From a virus, in the IMG/VR virus record IMGVR_UViG_3300030101_001617, positions 1 to 30,313 of that record: a stretch of DNA of 30,313 nucleotides. The stretch is one strand, 5' to 3'. The notes under the pieces were generated by a model. The model did no database searches. It had not been told where the DNA came from and saw only the letters and a program-made list of their open reading frames with translations. The first letter of the stretch is position 1. Each line of letters starts with the position of its first letter. Positions 12,315-17,316 of this stretch are shown one piece after another. The position numbers and the translations under genes were made by a program.

Positions 12315-12467
12315 CGAAAAAATTATTATGTATTTTACAACAGTGAAACTCAAAAATTTGAGGTAATAGATTGTACCCACCATGAAAAGCAACCAGTGGT
12401 AAAATCTTTTAAGTACGAAACAAGTGCTTATAAATTTATGAGTAAATTAAAATCAACTACTAACTAA
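12312..12467 (+). CDS. Small protein of unknown function
   Basis: A 51-residue frame starts at the ATG that ends the first duplicated leader. The product, MRKNYYVFYNSETQKFEVID followed by CTHHEKQPVVKSFKYETSAY, is basic, aromatic-rich and looks like a small beta sheet followed by a helix (KFMSKLKSTTN). The pattern 'xYYVFYNxxxQxFEVI' suggests a compact strand pair. Similar aromatic, Lys-rich short proteins follow in this operon (12996, 13168), perhaps distant paralogues. No family is recognised. Confidence 0.55.
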   Translation: MRKNYYVFYNSETQKFEVIDCTHHEKQPVVKSFKYETSAYKFMSKLKSTTN

Positions 12468-12481
12468 AATTTAAAACAATG
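12461..12481 (+). repeat. Duplicated translation leader, copy 2
   Basis: Exact second copy of the 21 bases at 12294-12314. It overlaps the last codons of the preceding gene (TAA at 12465-12467) and ends at the ATG of the next. Confidence 0.7.
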
Positions 12482-12604
12482 AACACAAAACAACAAAACA
12501 AAGTAGTAAACACTATCGACAAATTAAGTACCCTATTTTTATATAGGGTTTTTATCCCATGTTTTTTCACATGGTTATTTTATCAAATTATTACTAACCT
12601 TTAA
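12479..12604 (+). CDS. Short frame with hydrophobic end; leader peptide or small membrane protein
   Basis: The 41-residue frame begins MNTKQQNKVVNTIDKLSTLF and continues with YRVFIPCFFTWLFYQ. Its first half is hydrophilic and its second half hydrophobic enough for one membrane span. The start follows the duplicated leader exactly, which favours translation. However, the codons from 12530 onwards also form a hairpin followed by Ts, and a second inverted repeat. The frame may thus be a leader peptide whose translation controls read-through into the gene at 12617. I cannot tell which role is real. Confidence 0.4.
   Translation: MNTKQQNKVVNTIDKLSTLFLYRVFIPCFFTWLFYQIITNL
12530..12553 (+). terminator. 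Possible attenuator hairpin inside a short frame
   Basis: ACCCTAT (12530-12536) and ATAGGGT (12543-12549) form a perfect 7-pair stem with loop TTTTAT, then Ts to 12553. The T tract is short, so it may be a weak or conditional terminator. Confidence 0.45.
12557..12574. repeat. Inverted repeat CCATGT-N6-ACATGG
   Basis: CCATGT at 12557-12562 and ACATGG at 12569-12574 are separated by six bases. Both arms contain the core of the TCCATGTGAC word, so this may be a two-sided version of that site or an RNA hairpin just after the attenuator-like stem. Confidence 0.5.
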
Positions 12605-12616
12605 AACCTGTAAACA

Positions 12617-12994
12617 ATGAACAGTACAAAACACATTTACAAAATAGCTCAAAAAATAAGCTCAGGAAATTATAGAGATTTTGACTATACATTAAAAGAA
12701 TTGAACAGGATAAAAAACGCACTTTTAAATGGTCGATTTTATGCGGGTGTGGTTTCTGTTTCTCGCTCTGGAATGAGTCGAAAAATAAAACTTGCCTATG
12801 TTTATAAAAATGAGCTTAGAACAATTAGAGACCCTAAACTCTTAAAATTGGCTGGGGTTAGTCCAAATGGTAGTATTCCGGGCTGTGGAATGGATATGCT
12901 GTTCCATGCTCAATACACGCTATTTCATAACCTACATAGAAATTATAAAAGAGCTAATTATCAAAACAGGTTAAAACCTTATAAAAACTATTAA
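12617..12994 (+). CDS. Conserved phage protein with VSRSGMSR and GCGMD motifs
   Basis: The 125-residue product contains FYAGVVSVSRSGMSRKIKLA and PGCGMDMLFHAQYTLFHNLH. A 'VSxSGMSRxI...GCGMDMxFxxxYxL' pattern occurs in small proteins of many tailed phages and some prophages; no function is established that I know of. The remainder is basic (KNALLNGRF, RNYKRANYQNRLKPYKNY). The conserved Ser/Arg and Cys/Asp motifs suggest a ligand or nucleic-acid site. It is the best-conserved member of the accessory operon and has a clear start at ATG 12617. Confidence 0.7.
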   Translation: MNSTKHIYKIAQKISSGNYRDFDYTLKELNRIKNALLNGRFYAGVVSVSRSGMSRKIKLAYVYKNELRTIRDPKLLKLAGVSPNGSIPGCGMDMLFHAQYTLFHNLHRNYKRANYQNRLKPYKNY

Positions 12995-12995
12995 T

Positions 12996-13163
12996 ATGGA
13001 ATTCACTAAAAAAATATTTTACACAATGGAAAACGGAAAAAAGATAACTAAAATTAAAAGGTTTAGAAGTCTTTATCATTTTGATAACTATTTTAATAAG
13101 CTGGTAAAAGCTGGTTGCAATATTCTAACAATGGAAAATCTAAATACTAACTTAAATAATTAA
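12996..13163 (+). CDS. Small basic protein of unknown function
   Basis: This 55-residue frame begins at ATG 12996, one base after the previous stop. The product reads MEFTKKIFYTMENGKKITKI, then KRFRSLYHFDNYFNKLVKAG and an Asn-rich end. It is basic and aromatic, with strands followed by a helix, similar in style to the product at 12312 (strand pair, then a helix after 'KxFK/RSL'). The two could be distant copies. No family is recognised. Confidence 0.5.
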   Translation: MEFTKKIFYTMENGKKITKIKRFRSLYHFDNYFNKLVKAGCNILTMENLNTNLNN

Positions 13164-13167
13164 AACT

Positions 13168-13359
13168 ATGGACTGTTTTTATGAACCTTTAAAAACTACT
13201 TATTATAACGATATTTGCGTAAATTATTACCCATCTTTAAAATATCTATCAACGATATATAAAGGTAATTTTTACTCACATCAATACATTGATTACACAA
13301 CTAAAGACGCTTTAAAACTATTTAGAAAATATATAAAAGATCAACACAATGGCAAATAA
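13168..13359 (+). CDS. Small Tyr-rich protein of unknown function
   Basis: A 63-residue frame from ATG 13168, MDCFYEPLKTTYYNDICVNY then YPSLKYLSTIYKGNFYSHQY and a helix TTKDALKLFRKYIKDQHNGK. The high Tyr content and the strand-strand-helix style again resemble the other small members of this operon. It overlaps the next gene by 11 bases. The function is unknown. Confidence 0.5.
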   Translation: MDCFYEPLKTTYYNDICVNYYPSLKYLSTIYKGNFYSHQYIDYTTKDALKLFRKYIKDQHNGK

Positions 13360-13489
13360 AGAACAATTTGAATACAACAGAAAAAGTAAAAAGGAATTAA
13401 AACAAATTTGTAATTTTTATTGGCAACTATACTATGACGATCTAAAACGCTGGGAACAACTATCTAATAGATTTGATCAGGAAAATTAA
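13349..13489 (+). CDS. Small helical protein of unknown function
   Basis: The 46-residue product, MANKEQFEYNRKSKKELKQI followed by CNFYWQLYYDDLKRWEQLSN, looks like one or two long helices. It begins inside the preceding gene and is the last frame before the terminator at 13516. Operon position is the main support. Confidence 0.5.
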   Translation: MANKEQFEYNRKSKKELKQICNFYWQLYYDDLKRWEQLSNRFDQEN

Positions 13490-13515
13490 ATTTAAATACT
13501 AATTAATTAAATATA

Positions 13516-13540
13516 ACCGCTCTAAATGGGCGGTTTTTTT
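13516..13540 (+). terminator. Intrinsic terminator of the 12312-13489 operon
   Basis: ACCGCTC and GGGCGGT form a 7-pair stem (one G-U) around TAAAT, followed by seven Ts. Confidence 0.85.
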
Positions 13541-13787
13541 ATATCCTATATTTTGATAAGTAATTGATTGTCAGTAAATCGAATGGTAAAAAAGATTAAA
13601 TAGCTGGCTTCGTTTGCATTTTAAGGTATCATAGATGGACAATCTAATATATTTAATGGTATATGTCCAGTCAAAAAAATAAAGCCCTTAGAAAGCCTTA
13701 TATTAAGTTTTATTTATTTAGGTATTGGGTCTGTGTGTTTTTGACGGCTAGGGATACATTAACCTACTCTCTCCACAGACAACATTC
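13541..13787. other. Gene-free stretch with two large inverted repeats
   Basis: No convincing gene is seen on either strand between the terminator at 13540 and the gene at 13835; a 61-codon frame from 13663 has atypical composition. The stretch holds TGGACA (13636-13641) with TGTCCA (13664-13669), and GTCTGTG (13729-13735) with CACAGAC (13774-13780) enclosing a smaller TAGG/CCTA pair. The second could fold as a two-level RNA or DNA structure. Candidate roles are an attachment or origin site, or an untranslated RNA. No tRNA fold is recognisable. Confidence 0.45.
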
Positions 13788-13797
13788 TCCATGTGAC
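13788..13797 (+). promoter_or_regulatory. Operator-like site TCCATGTGAC
   Basis: Exact copy of the consensus word in the orientation that places it upstream of the -33 box, one base before TTTG 13799, as at 1881. The opposite orientation, overlapping the -33 box, is seen at 10151 and 10646. Confidence 0.5.
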
Positions 13798-13798
13798 A

Positions 13799-13829
13799 TT
13801 TGTTTTGTAAAGATTTATAATTACATTCG
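13799..13829 (+). promoter_or_regulatory. Bacteroidota-type promoter giving a possibly leaderless transcript
   Basis: TTTG at 13799-13802, 19 bases, TACATTCG at 13822-13829 (one change from TAnnTTTG). The usual start of transcription, 5-8 bases beyond the -7 box, would fall on or next to ATG 13835. Confidence 0.5.
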
Positions 13830-13834
13830 CATAC

Positions 13835-14077
13835 ATGAATCCAGATAAGTGCATGAGTTGGTGTTTAGAGAATGGTATTAGGATATACCATGTACCAAAG
13901 AAGAAAGGTGAAAAAGATTATCTAATAGAAATAGAAGTTAAGAACTTTACATCGGACTTTAAGAAAAAGAACTGGAAGGTAATCAGCGATGTCAGGTATA
14001 GTCCTAAGGAATCTAGTGCCAAAATAAGGGAACTTTACTGCTCGATATACAGAAAAAATAATCCAAGTGTCAAATAG
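13835..14077 (+). CDS. Small basic protein of unknown function
   Basis: The 80-residue protein begins MNPDKCMSWCLENGIRIYHV and has PKKKGEKDYLIEIEVKNFTS, then a strand-helix with NWKVISDVRYSPKESSAKIR and YCSIYRKN. It is basic, with a CMSWC cysteine pair at 6-10, and looks like an alpha/beta fold of about one domain. No family is recognised. It stands alone with its own promoter and operator-like site, just before the AT-rich gap that precedes the tail genes. It could be a regulator of the late genes, but that is only suggested by position. Confidence 0.6.
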   Translation: MNPDKCMSWCLENGIRIYHVPKKKGEKDYLIEIEVKNFTSDFKKKNWKVISDVRYSPKESSAKIRELYCSIYRKNNPSVK

Positions 14078-14276
14078 GCATAATATTAATATATCTATTC
14101 TTGTATATAAAGTTTATATATAAATATAAGTTAACTAATATTTATATAGGTGAATATAAATATATGTGAATCTTATATTAATATAAATATATATAGTTTA
14201 ATATTTATGTGCCAATGATGCAGTTATAATATTTTAAGTCATTTAGTACAAAAAAGTAATTTTAAGTTTATTTAAT
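14078..14276. other. Very AT-rich gap before the late genes; candidate origin or late promoter
   Basis: The 199 bases contain no gene and no TTTG-N19-TAnnTTTG promoter. Tracts of TATA/AATAT alternate with few G or C. AATATAAATATAT occurs at 14153-14165 and 14180-14192 (27 bases apart), with inverted forms such as AATATTTATATA nearby. A DNA-unwinding element or a promoter read by the phage sigma-like factor are both possible; the sequence does not decide. Confidence 0.45.
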
Positions 14277-14978
14277 ATGAGAAAAACATTGAGAGAAATA
14301 CAAGTGCCATCTTCTCTGTATGACATCAGCTTAGGTGACTATCAGAAGTACATGAAGGTTGTAGAGAAGCAAGGTAATGAAAATGCAAATGAGTTCATAA
14401 ATCAAAAATTAATTGAGATATTTTGCAAAATACCCTTAAATGAAGTTCAGACTATACCACTGAAGGAATATGATAAAATACTTACTGTTCTTAGAGATGC
14501 TTTTGAAGAAAAGCCAGAACACAAACTTTTATTTGAATTTTATGATATAAAGATGGGGTTTATACCTAAGTTAGATGAAATATCTCTAGGGGAATATATA
14601 GACATTGAGAATAATATTTCTGATTGGCAAAAATTACATATCGCCATGTCTGTATTGTATAGACCTGTAAACTACCAAAAAAATGAAAGTTATACTATAG
14701 CTCCTTATACAGCTAAAGAAGAAATGCAACACATGATGAAGGAAATGCCACTTGGCATTGCTATGGGAGCTATGGTTTTTTTTTACGATTTAGGGATGGA
14801 ATTGTCGAAGGCTACCCTGAATTATATGGAAAAGACCTTGAAGGACAAGAGCAAGATTTCTCAGCCCAATCAAACTTCTCCTCTAGATGGGGATGGTTTA
14901 GCTCAATTTACAAACTTAGCGGAGGAGATATACTCAAATTTGACAGTATTACCTCACAACCCCTTTTCAAATGTCTAA
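14277..14978 (+). CDS. Tail assembly chaperone-like protein (zero-frame product)
   Basis: The 233-residue product opens the structural block. It begins MRKTLREIQVPSSLYDISLG and DYQKYMKVVEKQGNENANEF, continues with IPLNEVQTIPLKEYDKILTV and SLGEYIDIENNISDWQKLHI, and has LYRPV and MPLGIAMGAMVFFYDLG later. This repeated 'SLGxYxxhexxhsD' layout is found in Bacteroidota phage tail genes that act like lambda G/GT chaperones upstream of the tape measure. A T9 run at 14776-14784 lets ribosomes slip to the -1 frame, which stays open to 15052 and ends in an ATGA overlap with the next gene. The zero-frame end (after the slip) is 64 residues. The chaperone role is inferred from family style and the frameshift. 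Confidence 0.7.
   Translation: MRKTLREIQVPSSLYDISLGDYQKYMKVVEKQGNENANEFINQKLIEIFCKIPLNEVQTIPLKEYDKILTVLRDAFEEKPEHKLLFEFYDIKMGFIPKLDEISLGEYIDIENNISDWQKLHIAMSVLYRPVNYQKNESYTIAPYTAKEEMQHMMKEMPLGIAMGAMVFFYDLGMELSKATLNYMEKTLKDKSKISQPNQTSPLDGDGLAQFTNLAEEIYSNLTVLPHNPFSNV
14777..14783 (+). promoter_or_regulatory. Candidate -1 frameshift site T_TTT_TTT
   Basis: In the zero frame the codons are GTT TTT TTT TAC, giving the slippery heptamer T TTT TTT within a run of nine Ts. After slipping, reading continues in the -1 frame for 89 codons to TGA 15050-15052. The true shift could lie a little downstream, or the T run could carry a sequencing error. Confidence 0.55.
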
Positions 14979-15052
14979 ATTTATTGGTGTTTGAGAAAGA
15001 AAAAACAGAATTAGAACAAGCCATGATAAAAAAATCATATAAAGGAAAATGA
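14783..15052 (+). CDS. Frameshift extension of the tail chaperone (-1 frame, GT-like)
   Basis: This frame has no start codon before ATG 15023 and so must be reached by frameshifting from 14277; the fusion would be about 258 residues. Its translation looks more protein-like than the zero frame: SSRWGWFSSIYKLSGGDILK, then FDSITSQPLFKCLNLLVFEK and EKTELEQAMIKKSYKGK. The W-x-W...LAGGD-like motif and the 'FDxITxxPLxxCLxxLxxEKxK' helix are typical of conserved tail/chaperone C-terminal domains. Its TGA forms ATGA with the next gene, the coupling used throughout this genome, which supports real translation to that point. A T-run indel joining one continuous gene is the main alternative. Confidence 0.65.
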   Translation, partial: LRFRDGIVEGYPELYGKDLEGQEQDFSAQSNFSSRWGWFSSIYKLSGGDILKFDSITSQPLFKCLNLLVFEKEKTELEQAMIKKSYKGK

Positions 15053-15537
15053 AAAGTTACTATAAGCTTATTGATTCTATATTTGGTTATCTCAATGGTA
15101 ACGAAAGTATAAATACAGTTACAACTGGAGACATATTTGAAGTAGACTTGTCAAAACATACTATATTTCCTTTGGCACACATCATAGTAAATGAGGTAGC
15201 TTTTGAACAGCATTTCATGAACTTCTCTCTAACAATACTTGCAATGGATGTTGTTGATGAAACTAAATCTGATAAGCAATCCACATCTAGTCCTCACCTT
15301 GGTATGGACAATAAACAAGACATACTAAACACCATGCTAAGTGTTATCAATGGATTGCAAAGCTCTCTAAGAAGAGGTGGTTTAGAAAGTGATGGATTTG
15401 AGCTTAACGAATCTGCTTCTGCTACATTATTCGAGGATAGAATGGAATCTCTGTTTACAGGATGGTCTCTATCTTTGAGTGTTCAGGTGGCAAATAATGA
15501 TATACAAATAATAAATTCAACTGGCACATCATGTTAG
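15049..15537 (+). CDS. Tail terminator / tail completion-like protein
   Basis: The 162-residue protein begins MKSYYKLIDSIFGYLNGNES, then DLSKHTIFPLAHIIVNEVAF, FSLTILAMDVVDETK and DILNTMLSVINGLQSSLRRG, ending with FTGWSLSLSVQVAN. The 'FPLxHIIVNxVxF...hxhhhMDxVDE...hLNxxLxVxNxLxxxLRRG' pattern matches a conserved Bacteroidota phage tail protein that by size and position resembles tail terminators (alpha/beta ring proteins). It is coupled to the frameshift product by ATGA. The family is recognisable; the exact tail role is inferred. Confidence 0.65.
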   Translation: MKSYYKLIDSIFGYLNGNESINTVTTGDIFEVDLSKHTIFPLAHIIVNEVAFEQHFMNFSLTILAMDVVDETKSDKQSTSSPHLGMDNKQDILNTMLSVINGLQSSLRRGGLESDGFELNESASATLFEDRMESLFTGWSLSLSVQVANNDIQIINSTGTSC

Positions 15538-16127
15538 TAAGTAAGTTCAAGAATACACAGAAATACATGGCTTCTTTTACAGAGAGGTTAAAAAAGCTGA
15601 TTCAAATAGAAATAGGTCGTAAAAGAACAAGAACTTATAGCGGAGCTTATGGGACAAGAAATATTACTTCAGCCATAGATTTTTCAGGCAAAGGAAGAAA
15701 AACCCTCAAAACCTCATCTAAGTTTCCAAAAATGAACACTAAGGGATTTACACTTGGTCATAGGTTTTTAATAAGTGGATTGAGTTATCTGGAAAAAGTT
15801 GATAAAGGAGGGAAGGTAAAAGCTGATATAGATCATCTTACAGATTGGGTAAGGAGAAAAGCTAGACTCAGGGATTTAGAAACTGGCAAACTAATAGAAC
15901 AGACTCCTGCATCATTAAAGTATGTAGCAGGTAAAATAAAGAAAAAGTTATCATCTCAAGGCATGAAGCCTACTAACTTTATTGATGATGCTATCAATAA
16001 GGCTATGGAGAAGATTAACGCTATTGAACAACCTATAGTTGAAGATGTTCATATAAATCACGAAGAGATACTTACCAGATTAGGATTTATTAAACAAGGA
16101 GAAGATTTTATACTTAAACAAGAATAG
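15531..16127 (+). CDS. Basic virion/tail protein of unknown role
   Basis: This 198-residue basic protein starts MLVSKFKNTQKYMASFTERL and contains IEIGRKRTRTYSGAYGTRNI, FSGKGRKTLKTSSKFPKMNT and LTDWVRRKARLRDLETGKLI. The middle 'IxxWVxRKxLR' segment followed by a helix SLKYVAGKIKKKLSSQGMKP and FIDDAINKAMEKI resembles the HK97-gp10-like neck/tail completion style, where a 'hxxWhxxKG...(A/S)xxIxxxIxxxGhxPTxFhxxAhxxh' pattern is common. I therefore think it is a neck or tail completion protein. It sits between a tail terminator-like gene and tail fibre-like genes and overlaps the former by 7 bases. Confidence 0.6.
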   Translation: MLVSKFKNTQKYMASFTERLKKLIQIEIGRKRTRTYSGAYGTRNITSAIDFSGKGRKTLKTSSKFPKMNTKGFTLGHRFLISGLSYLEKVDKGGKVKADIDHLTDWVRRKARLRDLETGKLIEQTPASLKYVAGKIKKKLSSQGMKPTNFIDDAINKAMEKINAIEQPIVEDVHINHEEILTRLGFIKQGEDFILKQE

Positions 16128-16129
16128 TT

Positions 16130-17305
16130 ATGGCAACATCAACAGGAGAAGTCGAAAAAATCAATGTTAGAAGTCCGTATTATTTAACATTTGATTCTAC
16201 AGGCGCACCAACCAGCTCAAGTGATTCCACACCAGTAGAACCTCTTCCAAGTGAATATAACCCACCAGCAACATTAACGCAACCATTAGCATGTGGAGGG
16301 CAGATTAACGTTGGTGAAGATGTTGGCACTAGAATATATCAGGTGGACATGACTAATAGAAGTGGTACTTTCACAATAAACTACACTATATACAAACCAG
16401 TAAAAATAACTACTCAAGTCTCAGGAGAATCTGCTGTAAATAGGGGTTTTTTAGGTGGAGATGAACATGAGCAAGACTTAATTGACCAAGGTATTTCTTC
16501 GTCAGAATTAACAGGATTAACTTCTGGAGCTTTTGCTCAGGGTACTATTGATATAGTTAAGTCTACAGATGCCGCAGCTACCCTAAGTATTACAGTTGAA
16601 GCGCCATTACAAACAGACCAATATCAGTTATCAATGACTTGTCCTGCTGAAACCGCAGCATCAGAAGCATCATTCTCCTTACCTTCTACTACTCCAACCA
16701 ACACAAATTTACTGACTGGTTCACAAACCTTAGGTATTTCATTTGGCAACACTTACAGCTCTTTTCCTGCATCACCATCTTTAAAAGTTTATGTTGGCGG
16801 ATCACTTATACAGACTATAAGTCCTGCTGCTCTTAACATAGGTAGCAGTGTAACTCCAACCATTATATTTAGTAATATCTCTGGATTAGAATGGGCTTCA
16901 AACGTTCAGTCTTTTGGTCAGTCTCCTATTATTGTAGATAACTCATCCTTCGTCTCTGGCAATAACACAATAGAATTACAGCTAGACTGGGATTTGAATG
17001 ATTGGAATGCTGATATCTATATATCACAATTATTTTTTTATAGCACAGGAATATTCAGAAACACAACCGCCAACGAATATCAGTTTGCATATCCTTTTTA
17101 TCAAGGTACATTTAGCTTTTATGGGGCTACAAGTAGATTCACTACCGAAGTATTACAAATAGGAGGGGTAGGTCATTACTTTACCACAGGAATAAGGTAT
17201 AGTTTTATTTATAATACAACAACCAGAACTGTTTCTAATTCAACAGACACCAATAGATTTAATATAAACATACAAAGTTATGCGTATGGAGGGGTGAAAC
17301 TTTAG
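16130..17305 (+). CDS. Tail surface/baseplate protein with SPYY domain and lectin-like part
   Basis: The 391-residue product has a short N-terminal motif KINVRSPYYLTFDSTG, which recurs at the start of Bacteroidota phage tail proteins, then a Pro/Ser/Thr-rich linker (TPVEPLPSEYNPP). A beta-rich domain follows with CGGQINVGEDVGTRIYQVDM and a strand array to about residue 175. The C-terminal half is rich in Ser, Thr, Asn and aromatics (GNTYSSFPASPSLKVYVGGS, LQLDWDLNDWNADIYISQLF) and reads as a jelly-roll or carbohydrate-binding sandwich. It is probably exposed on the virion tail. No enzyme motif is seen. The stop lies 11 bases before the next gene. Confidence 0.65.
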   Translation: MATSTGEVEKINVRSPYYLTFDSTGAPTSSSDSTPVEPLPSEYNPPATLTQPLACGGQINVGEDVGTRIYQVDMTNRSGTFTINYTIYKPVKITTQVSGESAVNRGFLGGDEHEQDLIDQGISSSELTGLTSGAFAQGTIDIVKSTDAAATLSITVEAPLQTDQYQLSMTCPAETAASEASFSLPSTTPTNTNLLTGSQTLGISFGNTYSSFPASPSLKVYVGGSLIQTISPAALNIGSSVTPTIIFSNISGLEWASNVQSFGQSPIIVDNSSFVSGNNTIELQLDWDLNDWNADIYISQLFFYSTGIFRNTTANEYQFAYPFYQGTFSFYGATSRFTTEVLQIGGVGHYFTTGIRYSFIYNTTTRTVSNSTDTNRFNINIQSYAYGGVKL

Positions 17306-17316
17306 ACAAAAAAATT

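Noticed and set aside
13663-13848. A 61-codon + strand frame (MSSQKNKALRKP...)
   Set aside because: It overlaps the promoter and start of the gene at 13835 and contains the large inverted repeats. Its composition is unlike the neighbouring genes and there is no promoter before it.
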